Assembly (NCBI GenBank): GCA_025084515.1 | Contig: JAJAGP010003256.1 | Coordinates: forward strand, 1 to 64,000 | Reading direction: 5' to 3' | Source: Ancistrus triradiatus | Taxonomy: Eukaryota > Chordata > Actinopteri > Siluriformes > Loricariidae | Length of the DNA stretch: 64,000 nt | Shown: positions 53,670-63,850 of the stretch, one piece after another | Numbering within the stretch: position 1 is the stretch's first letter | Layout: every line of letters starts with the position of its first letter | Program-made: the position numbers and the translations under genes | The notes under the pieces: model-generated | Told to the model about the DNA's origin: nothing | Seen by the model: only the letters and a program-made list of their open reading frames with translations | Database searches by the model: none

Positions 53670-54611
53670 GTGCCAGAGCCTTTAGCGCCACCTAGCCCCG
53701 TTCACAAGTGCATTGAACGCTCGGGCTGGCAGAGCAAGCGCACAGCGCCCCCCAGTTTTGAACTCGGGCTCGTCGCGCACCCATGCTCCACACCTGGGCA
53801 GTCAGACCCCGTGCCTGAGCCTTTGGCGCCCCCCAGCCCTGTACTTGGGCCCGCAGCGCATGTAAGCCCCGTGTTAGAACAGTCAGTCTCCACGGAGAGG
53901 CATTTAGCGCCGCCTGGCCCCGTACAGGAGCGTATTGCGTCTTTAAGCCTCGTGTTTGAGCCCGCTGGCTCCACGGAGAGGCATATAGCACCTCCTAGAC
54001 CCGCGTCTGAGCAATTCAGCTCCACGCCTGGGCATCCTGCACACCAGTCGTTGCCGCCGACCCCTGTGCCTCGGTCAAGACCGATCCCTGCGCCGCTATC
54101 ATTGGTCCCGATTCCCGCGCCTTGGTCGAGACCGATTGCTGTGCCACAATCGTTGGTCCCGATCCCTGCGCCACGGTCACCAAGACCGATTCCTGCGTCG
54201 CCATGGTCGCCGTTGTTGACCATGTCTCTGAGGTCCTTGGCATCCGTGAGGCTGGCCAGGTCTCTGGCCCCGGCCTTTTTTGTCGGTCTCAGCAGGTCGA
54301 ATCCGGCTCTTTTTCCGCCAGTGCCGAGCCCCGTCCCTGAGCTGCCGAGCTCTGCCCATGAGTTGCCAGTCCTGGGTCCTGCCCCTGAGTCACTGGTCTC
54401 GAACTCTGCTCCTGAGTTTCTGGATTCTGCATTTGAGCTGCTGAGTTCTGTTCCTCAGCCAGCAGCCCTCAGTGTGGTCTCCGAGACCAGTGTGTGGGTT
54501 GCTCAGCCCACTGTAGGCGCCAGACCTGCCGACGCCTGCCCCCCATCCCGTTCAGTCCCTTGTTGGGGATGTCTACCAGGGCCTCCCCATTCCTCAGGTG
54601 CTCAACCCTGA
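53670..54611 (+). CDS. Proline-rich ORF of the LTR element (313 aa)
   Basis: Open for 313 codons, strongly enriched in Pro, Ser, Ala and Val. The first part repeats VPEPLAPPSPVLGPA, HLAPPGPVQERIASL and HIAPPRPASEQ; the middle repeats PIPAP.SLVP; the last part is ELPSSAHELPVLGPAPESLV-like. Upstream the same unit occurs in another frame (53589-53700), so a frameshift probably shortens it. The protein of the sister copy at 23761-24201 has the same LAPPSPVQE motif. I see no gag zinc knuckle, protease, RT, RNase H or integrase. The name and role are unknown. Confidence 0.5.
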   Translation: MPEPLAPPSPVHKCIERSGWQSKRTAPPSFELGLVAHPCSTPGQSDPVPEPLAPPSPVLGPAAHVSPVLEQSVSTERHLAPPGPVQERIASLSLVFEPAGSTERHIAPPRPASEQFSSTPGHPAHQSLPPTPVPRSRPIPAPLSLVPIPAPWSRPIAVPQSLVPIPAPRSPRPIPASPWSPLLTMSLRSLASVRLARSLAPAFFVGLSRSNPALFPPVPSPVPELPSSAHELPVLGPAPESLVSNSAPEFLDSAFELLSSVPQPAALSVVSETSVWVAQPTVGARPADACPPSRSVPCWGCLPGPPHSSGAQP

Positions 54612-54686
54612 GTGTGTCCGACAGGCCCGAGGCGCCTGGATGGATGCTTAGGGGTGGCGGGACAACGCCCCTCGGGGGGGGGGGAC

Positions 54687-55404
54687 TGTTAGGAGTGATG
54701 CCAGGTGTGGACGCTAGATGGTAGCAGCATTCCACATTCTGGTATGGCTCCTGACAGCCGCTTTGGTTGAGCTGTCAGTCAGTAGACAGCTCAATCAGAG
54801 CAAATGAGCCGCAGCTGCTGCCTTTGGCTATTTAAGAGCCTCGCCACTGGCAGTAGCTGTCGGTTCATCTGACACCAGCACGCCATGTAAGCCCTGATCC
54901 CCGCCAAGGCGTTGTAGTAGGGAATCGCTGGCATTCGCGTGCTTTGAGACCTCACACCTCTCATCCCCGTGCTCTGTATTAGAGCGCCGCGCTTCTGCCT
55001 TTTGTTTGCTTTCATTTCTTTTATTTTATAGGGACTTGGAGAGGACAAACTAAGCTCACCAATGAGCTTAGTTTCCGTAGCGTCAAGAGACGTGAGGTAA
55101 TCGCTAGAGCAATTAGATAGTGTAGGCTGAGCATTATATTGTTTTCCGTTTCTTCTTATTTTTGCCATCTTGCTCCCCACTGTCTGCTTCCTTCTTCCTC
55201 GCGCTCTAACTGCGCTACAAGCCGTTCAGAGCGTGCAGGATCACTTGGCCACACCCACGGCAGCTCCATGTGTATGTGTGTGTGCATCCCTGAAGATCTG
55301 ACGCAGGCATTTGAGGAATTCCCCCCTCCCTCTCTCTCCCTGTCTCTCGGTCGAGGCGCGGCTGAGCTCTGTGTGTGTGTGTTGCTGCCTGATCGCAGAT
55401 TCAC
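54687..55404 (+). repeat. 3' LTR (truncated, 718 bp)
   Basis: Same start TGTTAGGAGTGATG and same TATA-like box. It breaks off at GCAGATTCAC, and Helentron sequence resumes with TAAATAAAAGG. Confidence 0.88.
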
Positions 55405-56399
55405 TAAATAAAAGGTAGCAAGAAGCCATTGGGGGGGGGGGGGTTCAGTGCTTACTGTCGGAGACTTTTTCCAGCTGTCACCAGTGGGAAAAGGAAAAGC
55501 TCTCTGTGTATATGAGGAGCGTATTCTAGATATTTGGAGAGATAATTTCAAATTAGTTACATTAACAGAAATAATGCGTCAAAAAAAGGATGCAGCTTTT
55601 GGTCAAATGCTCGATTCATTGTGTGACAGTGATGCAGCACTGCTGGGTACCCATACTTTTGCCAACAAGGCTGACTGCCCCTCTGACGTGTTACACGTTT
55701 CCCCACAAACAAAGAGGGGAAAAACCACAACACAGAAGCTATAGCTGCTCTTTGTTTGAACATAGTTTGTATTGATGCAGAGGACTACAAGAAAGATGAA
55801 CAAACAGGAGAAATGAGAAGTCAAGCAGCACCATGAAAAGGCCATAAAGAAGATCTGCCTGATACCCTACAGCTGTCAGAGGGTGCACGTATTGTCATCA
55901 CAAGGAATTTAGATGTAGATGATGGTATGGTTAATGGGACATTTGGCACAGATTGTCACTAAAGTTGGGAAAGATGGCAATCCGTTTGTGCAGTTAATTG
56001 GTCTGGAGTTAGATAACCCTACAGCTGAAAAAAAAGACATGCCTACACTGAAAATGTAATTTATATTGAAAATCTAGAAGAAAAATGTAGGAAAAAGGAA
56101 ACATGTAGGTACGCAGACAGTTGAAGCTGGCATACGCTTGCACCACACATAAAGTACAAGGAATGACATCAGCAGCAGCAGTGGTGTCATTAGAGCGTGT
56201 GTTTAAACCTGGTATGGCCAATGTAGCTCTTAGCAGAACAACCACTTTACAAGGACTACACATTATTAACTTTAATGAAAAGAAGATATATTGCAATGAA
56301 GAAGTTTTAACCTCACTGGACAGTATGGCACAGCTGAATGTGGACGTTGTCATGGCACTTTTCACATGTGCCAAACCTGCAGACACGGCTACACTCACA

Positions 56400-57055
56400 G
56401 TGGTTCATCACAACATCGAGGATTTGCAGTGTCATTTCGAAGACATTCGCAAACATCATGAAATCTGCCTTGGAGACGTTGTATGTCTCACTGAGACCCA
56501 CATGTTTGGTTCGACAGTGCCTTAAGAACTCCTTCTGGAAGGATATAACATGTATAGCCATAACCGTATGTTTGCTACAACAGTCATCCACAGATGGCTA
56601 GCCAAAAGGGTGGGGGTATTGCAGTGTATGTTAAAAATCACATAAGTGCCAAAGTAGTGAAACATGTACAGGGAGTCACCGACATGGAGTTCTTGGCTTT
56701 GAAAGTGACAGCCCCAGTACAAGCTTTGATTGTGACCATTTACAAACCTCCTAACTATAGTACAAAAGATTTTTTGCCAAATCTGATTAATCTTTTGGAT
56801 GCCTTTGCTTTGATGGATTATGACCATGTTATCATCTGTGGAGATTTAAATGAAAATCTTTTGTTCAAAAATGCAGTGCCCATTGCTGAATTGCTTTCAT
56901 TCAGAGGATACACACAGATGATACAAACTGTAACTACAGAGAATAACACACTTCTGGACCCTGTTTTCACATCTCAGCCACAAAAATGCATAGTTTCTTT
57001 TGTATTAAACACATACTACAGCTATCACAATCCAGTCTATGCTGTTGTGATATGA
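56400..57055 (+). pseudogene. Helentron C-terminal AP-type endonuclease
   Basis: Starts VVHHNIEDLQCHFEDIRKHH, with catalytic CLTETHMFGS, then a frameshift near 56.52 kb. It continues MASQKGGGIAVYVKNHISAK (56594-57055, 153 codons open) with TIYKPPNYSTKDF, IICGDLNENLL (GDFN block) and a C-terminal catalytic region NTLLDPVFTSQPQ. The last SDH residues read YYSYHNPV (SDH to SYH). Endonuclease fusion separates Helentrons from canonical Helitrons. Confidence 0.85.
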
Positions 57056-58905
57056 AAATGACCAGAAAGCCTCTATCTAGTCTTAGATTTTTTTCAGCAC
57101 ATGCTGTTGTACCTTGATGAAGAATTTGTTGAGTGTAGATAGATGGATCTCTGGTTTAGGTATTTACATTTTTTTACATTTACAGCATTTAGCAGACACC
57201 CTTATCCAGGGCGACTTACAATTGGTACAATCTTACAACCCAAGCAATTGTGGGTTAAGGGTCTTGTTCAAGGATCCAACAGTGGCAGCTTGGTAGAGGT
57301 GGGATTTGAACCCTGGACTTTCTGGTCCATAGTCCAGTACCTTACCCGCTATACTACCACAGTAGGTAGCATGTTCCAGCTGGGCTATACTAAGCCCTTC
57401 CATCGGTACACTGGTTTGTTATTTTGCCTTTGTTATTTTGTTATTTTAGGGGATAATCCTGGGTGGAGATTTTAGTCTCTGTAGGGGGTACGCAGACAAA
57501 TGTTTAGTCTGAAGTTCTGAGTTTAAAGTCGCCTCGAGCCCGGCAAGCCTTCTAATTCTAATTCCACAATTATTTGATGGGTCAACGTAGGTGATGTGTA
57601 GCAAAAAAAAATCTAATAGTCCAATAGAAATTACACCACTCAACACAAATGTGCCTGTTGCTCCATAAAGTTCAGGTTCTGGATCTCTGCCTCATAGCTG
57701 GTACTGTCCTGAATAGGTCTACCATGTACAATTGTTCTGGCTCCCTCTCCCTCACTGCTTATGGTCTGCAAATGGAAACAAAACCATTCAACACAACAAC
57801 AAAAAACACTCTAATGTGCCTATTAGTAAATGTTGGTTTGGCATTTTACATTGCGCTTTACCACACTCGATACTCGCCAGCACTGATCACGTATGACGGT
57901 GTCGGTAGCTGGTGACTCGGGTGTGGTACTGCCCATGTAAAATGAAAAAAACTCAACATAAACATGATCACAGTTGTGATATAAAAATGACCAGAAAGCC
58001 TCTCTAATCTCAGATTTTTTTTCAGCACACACTGTTGTACCCTGATGAGGAATTCGTTGTGTGTAGATAGATGGATCTCTGGTTTAGGTAGAGTGTTCCA
58101 GCTGGGCTATACGTAGCCCTTCCATCGGTACACTGGTTTGTTATTTCGCCTTTGTTATTTTAGGGGGTAAGCCTGGGTGGAGATTTTAGTCTCTGTAGGA
58201 GGTACGCAGTCAGATTTTTGGTCTGAAGTTCTGTGTTTAAAGTCGCCTCGAACCAGGCAAGCCTTCGAAGACTAGACAGGGATTTAAATTAACTGCTGGA
58301 GTCGATCTTATTGTACACTTATTCGATAGGTCAGCATAGGTGATGTGTAGAAAAAATTGTCTTACTCCTTTAGAAATTAGACCACTCAACACAAATGTGC
58401 CTGTTGCTCCATAAACTTCATGTTCTGTATCTCTCTCTCCCTCCTTCCTGGAAACAAGCTAAACCACTCAACATAAACATGATCATTGTTGTGATATGAA
58501 AATGACCAGAAAGCCTCTCTAATCTCTGATTTTTTTAGCACGCACTGTTGCACCCTGATGAAGAATTTGTTGTGTGTAGATAAATGGATCTCTGGTTTAG
58601 GTAGAGTGTTCCAGCTGGGCTTGTGTGGGTTTGTTATTTTGCCTTTGTTATTTTAGGGGGTAATCCTGGGTGGAGATTTTAGTCACTGTAGGGTGTACAC
58701 AGTCAGATTTTTAGTCTGAAGTTCTGCGTTTAAAGTCGCATCGAGCACGGCAAGCCTTCGAAAAATAGACAGGGATTTAAATTAAGTGCTGGAGTCGATC
58801 TTATTCTACACTTATTCCATGGGTCAGCAAAGGTGATGTGTAGGAAAAAAATTCCAATACTCCAATAGAAATAAGACCACTCTACATAAATGTGCCTTTT
58901 GCTCC
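57044..58905 (+). repeat. Three tandem units of about 0.5 kb after the Helentron ORF
   Basis: Units start near 57044, 57972 and 58490, each with TTGTGATAT.AAAATGACCA and AGAAAGCCTCT, then GATGGATCTCTGGTTTAGGT, GTTCCAGCTGGGCT, CTGGGTGGAGATTTTAGTC and AAGTCGC.TCGA.C. Unit 2 is 518 bp; unit 1 is lengthened by a SINE and other sequence; unit 3 is shortened. The first unit begins inside the last codons of the endonuclease ORF. Confidence 0.85.
57163..57363 (-). mobile_element. tRNA-derived SINE
   Basis: Flanked by the 5 bp duplication AGGTA (57158-57162 and 57364-57368); the neighbouring tandem units show the empty site. Minus strand B box GGGTTCAAATCCC and A box TAGCGGGTAAGG are present. It is the clearest full SINE in the window. 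Confidence 0.88.
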
Positions 58906-59138
58906 ATGATCATAATGAGTGTACAATGTCCTCCCAGAGTGTAGTTCGAATCGTCACTGTCTCTGCTCAGTTTAGTGAGGGAAATGTAGTGTAAACTAAT
59001 TGAAGATTAAAAAGTAGCTATAGGTCGTGTACATAGTTTATGTAGTTCACAAAAATTTTTTCTATAATTTTGTTAATTGTATTTAGTGTGTTGCAGAAGG
59101 CAAAACAAACAACAAAAATCCCAAAAAATTGTTTTCAC

Positions 59139-59640
59139 TTTATTGTGGTATATTGTTCCTTAGTGTTCTGTTCTATATTCTCCTGTTCTGTATTGTTCTC
59201 TTGTACTCTTTACTCTTCAGCTTGTGCTTTTATGTGGCTATATAACCTGTTCATGGTTTTCTGAAGTTATACAGAAGTTCTACAACACTGCATCCAGGCT
59301 GGTATATTAAAAAAAAAAATGTTTTACATTTATTGTAGTGTATGTTCCTTAATCTTCTGTTCTTTCCTAAACTTTACTCTCCAGGTTGTGCTCTTGTGTC
59401 TGTATAACCTGTTCATGTTTTTCAGAAGTTATACAGAAGTTCTACACCATTGCGTCCAGGCTGGTAAAAAAACAAAAAAACAAAAAAAACAAAAACAAAA
59501 ATAAAAAATTCCTTTTTATTGTAGTGTGTTGCTCCTTTTTGTTCTGTTCTGAACTTTAGTGTTCAGCTTGTGATTTTATTCATGTATATAACCTTGTTGT
59601 GTTTCAGAAGTCCTGCAGCATTTTGTTTGGGCTGATTATC
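59139..59640 (+). repeat. Three tandem units of about 180 bp
   Basis: Each unit has TTTATTGT.GT.T.TTGTTCC, CTCAGCTTGTG-like text, TATAACCTGTTCATG and CAGAAGTTATACAGAAGTTC, and ends near CCAGGCTGGTA followed by an A-rich run. Units start near 59139, 59325 and 59512; the third is more diverged. The A-rich linkers suggest serial retroposition or a minisatellite. Confidence 0.8.
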
Positions 59641-59644
59641 TGAT

Positions 59645-60382
59645 TTCTGATAAATGTACATAAGTTGCGACTGTTTATATTAATTTAAAACATGGGTTAG
59701 GATGGACGATGATGCTAAAAATACCAGACATGTAAGCCTGAGAGGATATTCCTCAATGACAGCTGTTTGGAAGTCTGAGTCTGTCCATAAAAAACATTAG
59801 ACTCATTAACATTGATATTTCAGTGTCAGCGCAGTGCTTTAGAGATCCGGCTTCAAATCCCGTCCCACACACACACAGTTTGCATGTTCCCCCTCTGGGC
59901 GATGTATATATTAATCTTAGTCTTTCAGCCCTAGTGCATGTTCAAAGTTAGCAGGTATTTTGTAAGTGAATGCTGCATTGTTTAACGTTTTAAAGTAAAT
60001 ACTGAGCAGAGACTTGAGGTTTATAAGTACTGCATAGTGCATGCTAACATATGGTTAAAAATTATTGCCTTTACAATCCTGTTATTGCACTTTGTCACCT
60101 TCAACAAGTCATTTAAAAATGTAAAATTATAATAATGAAATATCTTCAAGTTTGAAGTATTGTATTTATTGTGTATTTTCCTCCAAATACAGCTTTTTGA
60201 GCATTCGTTACATGTAAGCTGTGTTTATTTCTCAGCACCATCACACCATTGAGTCTTATCAAAGGTTAACCTGTATTTAAACCTAAAGTCAGCTTAGGTC
60301 TCTGTCAGGTCTTTGTCTTCCATTATACTGTGTGCACATACAGTATATCACTGAACATATTCAATGTAAGTATACTCAACCT
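59645..60382. other. AT-rich stretch, nothing recognised
   Basis: No repeat family or coding sequence that I can name before the L2 tail at 60383. Confidence 0.4.
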
Positions 60383-61218
60383 TATCAAGTCAAGTCAAGT
60401 CAGATCTATTTATATAGTGCTTTTTACAATGGAGCATTGTCTCAAAGCAACTTTACAAGTTTAGATTATCTCCTAATAACTACATCCAATCCCAAATTGA
60501 GCAAGCCTAGGGCAACAGTGGCAAGGAAAAACCCTAAGTGTTATGAGGAAGAAACCTTGGGAGGACCAAGACTCAAAAAGGGACCCAACCTCCTTGGGCG
60601 GCGTAGATGATAAATCTAAGAATGAAACTAAAGTCATGGAGTCAAAGTTCGAATAAAATGTGTCGGCGTTAAGTGGCCCAGGTATGATGGGGCTGGAGCT
60701 GATGACGGAACAGCTTGAGTGAAGCTGCAGCGGATGAACATCATGTGTGGGGCTGGAACTGGTACCGGTACATAGCTCGGAGAGAAAACAGAAAATGTAA
60801 TTAGTTAATTAGCACAGTGTCTATTAACAATCACTGATGCCATGTGTAGCATGAGACCCCTGCAGCATTAGCTATAGCAACATAGCTAGAAAGAGAAGAA
60901 CTGGTAGATAACACAGCCAAGAGGGATCACATGAGACATTGGCAACCCCACGGGCGACAGAAGACAGCAACCCAACTTCTCTTATCACCATAAGACTCTT
61001 TGACTATGAACCCCCAGCTCTGTCCTTAGTCTAAGGCAAGGATGCACAAGTCAAGATCACGAGGACCGAAGACCAGTTCAGCCAGACCACCCACTTGACA
61101 CTCCCGGCTAACGGACAATGCAGGCAGGCCAGACATGACTCCAGACTCCGGTCCCAGTGACCCAAGCCATGCATCCTGGTCTAAATCTCGTCAAAAGCCT
61201 GTGTAAATAGGTAGGTCT

Positions 61219-61642
61219 TTAGCCTAGACTTAAAATTTTGAAGAGTGTCTGAGACGTGAACGAAAGTAGGAAGTTTATTCCATAGTTGGGGGTCCATGTA
61301 TGAGAAAGCCTTTCTCCCTGCTGTGACTTTTTTAATTCTAGAAGTCCTGCACCCTGCGAACGAAGTGGATGAGTTGGATTGTAAAACTCTAAGAGTTCAC
61401 TCAGATGATGTGGGGCCAGGTCATGTAGAGCTTTATAAGTTATAAGAAGTATTTTGTAATCAATGCAGAATTTAACTGGTAACCAGTGCAGTGATGATAG
61501 AACAGGAGTGATATGATCAAATTTTCTAGTTCGAGTTAGCACTCGGGCGGCTGCATTTTGACCTAACTGAAGTTTATTTAAAGATTTACTAGAGCATCCA
61601 GTAAGTAAGGCGTTACAGTAATCCAACCTTGAGGTTATAAAC
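61219..61642 (-). pseudogene. L2 ORF2 C-terminal segment
   Basis: 135 codons open: MDYCNALLTGCSSKSLNKLQ, then NAAARVLTRTRKFDHITPVL and SSLHWLPVKFCIDYKILLIT, ending near NYGINFLLSF with a diverged tail. This is the C-terminal domain after RT in L2-type LINEs. It is better preserved than at 39.1 kb. Confidence 0.85.
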
Positions 61643-63850
61643 TGTAGCGTAATAGCTGTATCCCCCTCTCTTTACCCTCTTCCACAAGTCATAAACTTTA
61701 CGACACTTCGGAATGCCAATGGCCACCTGGACCGGATCTTTCACCAACTAAGTGATTGCCCCATAAACGGTTGACTCTTTCTCAAACCAACAGAATTGGA
61801 GGTTTGTTTAAACAAACCTATAACCTTAGACATCTTGGCAATCATAAACCGAGTCCATGTGTAACCTTAAGAGGGGGTTTCGACTTCCAGACCACAGGCT
61901 TCCCCAATTCTGTTGCAGAAGATAACGGCTTTTGTTTCCCCCACAGTTGAACTCTTTCATCACAGCTCGCTCTTGCAAGCCTTATCACACAGGAAAGACC
62001 CATGAACACAGCCCTGGAGAGTTACGACCTAAAGATCTCAGCTTGCCTTTGTGAAAGACACAATTTTCAATAATAGTATTAAACTTTTGTTGGGAACAGA
62101 TTATCTTCGCCTGGAACACTCAATTGGAAACCGTATGAGAACTGCTTCATAATAAGTCCAAACACACCCATATGTACTTAGCCATTTCATATAAATAATG
62201 TGATCAGGCTTATTTTACATGCTCTCATATATAATCATATATATATATATACACCTGTCACTGATTCCTCGTGTATTATCCTATCTATTTTTTTAGTGTT
62301 TTAGTTAATGACCATTTTATATGGTCCAGTTGATGTACTTAGAACTAACAGCTGTTTTATCTATATTTATTGATCGCTCGGGTTTAATACTTGTTCATAA
62401 AGGAACCAAAAATGAAGTTGTTATTTAGAATGTACTGTCTCGTACATCTTGTATTGATCATATTATTGTTTAGTTAAGGAATAGCGAATGCATGTACTGT
62501 AGTTAGAATGACTTAATGATGTCCTAGATTATAAATTCAAGATACCTCGACCAAACTGGTAACTTTGAGGATTTTTGTTTTTTTCTTTTGTGATGCTTTT
62601 AGACGTCCTAGATATGTAGAAATATATTAACCCAATTTATAGCCTGTAGCGGCCCATACCGACCTATGGTGAAATTAGCAGACATATCCACGAAAGGAGG
62701 GATTTAATGACGAATCAGCCTCTCACTGGCTAAGTCTAGGACAAACCCCTGTTGCCCCGCCTCTAGCCGCCTACGTCCGGAACATACAAATTGAAGCGCG
62801 AGCCCACAACGGGGAGTTCTTTTGTTCTTTTGTTCCTGTAAGTTCCAGTCTTCATCTGTCTGCGTTCAAGTTTTCGTGCTTAAAGTTTTTAAGTTTCTGT
62901 GTTTTATTTTACTCTAAGTTTTCTGTGTCCAGCAGTCTTAGGAGTTCGGTATCGCTGAATTAGAAAATAGTTAAAAAACCAACCAGCCAAGTTCTCCTTC
63001 ACTCTAGACTACAGTCTCGTCTAAGTCTGTTGAAGCTCGTGGTACTCGAAGGCTGTAACTCTACCTTCACCACTGGCCAGCGTGGAAATCTGAGTTGTAT
63101 GCCCGCAAGTCTAGATCCGGTAGACCCCGACCACCAACGCAGGGCAGAAAGTCAAACCAAAGCGAGGCCCGCAATACATCCGTGACTCCAAGGGCCGTAT
63201 GCCAACACAAGCCGAAGGCTAGTAGCCGATCATCCAGAGGTCCACCGAACAGTTGTCGTCAAATCTGAAGATAGAGCGCTACCATTCCCCCGTGTGACTT
63301 CTGACGACAGGCAGAAGCTCGGCTCCGTTCCATCTCATTCGCGTGAGCCCCCGCAAAAAAACAGGCAAGTACCGCTGGTGTGTCTTATCTGGGTCCCTGA
63401 TTCCCAAACCTTGCGTTTGATCTTAAACCACGCTTCAACATAGACTTATCTGCGTCTAAGTAGCTTCTACCATACTATTCAGGATCAACGTAATTTGTTT
63501 TACTAGTAATTCACTGCGTCATAACAACTAGTCCATAACGCTTCCTCATGGTTGTCATATTTCGACTACTGAGTTGCACATAGAGCCATTTTGGTTTCTG
63601 ATTTTAATTACTGTGATATGTACGCTTGCCATGATTCCCTTGAACTTACCGCTTGGTGTGAAAGAGTTTCATTCAAACAAAGGTCGAGAAACAAAACTTT
63701 GAATTCACTATATTCAGACCTAGACTGATCAATTTCGCTGCCCCCTTTTCAACTGGTTTCCGGATCCACCAGTCCACAAATGATCCGGTGGAGCCCCCTT
63801 TTATTCATTAAAAATTAATCAAATTAAAGTGTAATCTTAGGTTTGCTACA
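61643..63850. mobile_element. 2.2 kb element with LTR-like ends (solo LTR candidate)
   Basis: Starts TGTAGCGTAATAGC and ends GGTTTGCTACA: the terminal 6 bp are perfectly inverted (TGTAGC/GCTACA). It is flanked by the 4 bp duplication AAAC (61639-61642 and 63851-63854), and the L2 reads through once it is removed. The interior has no open frame longer than about 65 codons and no internal direct copy of its ends that I can see. TG...CA ends plus 4 bp duplication suggest a solo LTR, but 2.2 kb is long for one. Strand is not determined. Confidence 0.6.

Larger units (their letters stand above)
52432..55404 (+). mobile_element. Non-autonomous LTR element with proline-rich ORF
   Basis: 5' LTR 52432-53335 starts TGTTAGGAGTGATG and ends CCGTAACA (TGTTA/TAACA inverted ends). 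3' LTR 54687-55404 is about 95% identical by eye but lacks the last 190 bp or so. A polypurine tract (G11 then A, 54674-54685) precedes the 3' LTR. The internal region is only 1.35 kb and contains no gag-pol. It is inserted in the Helentron helicase just after its Walker B motif. The target duplication was lost with the truncated 3' end. Confidence 0.88.
51864..56345 (+). pseudogene. Helentron PIF1-like helicase, split by an LTR element
   Basis: 5' part (51864-52431): LNRTQAAILLH, the Walker A block RGAGTRKSHL (52132-52158, G of GKS changed to R), AFKISGNTLHSVF (motif Ia) and IVIDEISMVSKELF (Walker B, near 52.38-52.42 kb). 3' part (55405-56345): VLTVGDFFQLSPVGKG (motif III), LVTLTEIMRQKKDAAF, GARIVITRNLDVDDGMVNGT (motif IV region), LAYACTTHKVQGMT and NVALSRTTTLQGLHII (motifs V-VI). 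About 20 bp of helicase around the insertion site are missing. Single-base changes break the frames. Confidence 0.87.
49756..58905 (+). mobile_element. Helentron (Rep-helicase-endonuclease rolling-circle element)
   Basis: In order on the plus strand: Helitron N-terminal and Rep (HUH) domains, PIF1-like helicase, and an AP-type endonuclease. This is the domain set of vertebrate Helentrons. A 3 kb LTR element (52432-55404) splits the helicase. After the last ORF come three tandem units (57044-58905) that seem to belong to the element. Its exact ends were not found. All ORFs are broken. Confidence 0.85.

Noticed and set aside
53702..54223. 173-codon minus-strand frame opposite the proline-rich ORF
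   Set aside because: Mirror frame of a GC-rich, repeat-built sequence. The sister copy has no matching antisense frame and its composition follows from the plus-strand repeats.
57298..57350. tRNA gene (A and B boxes on the minus strand)
   Set aside because: The boxes belong to the head of a SINE with target duplication. No full cloverleaf or terminator is seen, and related heads lie at 37.8 and 46.75 kb.
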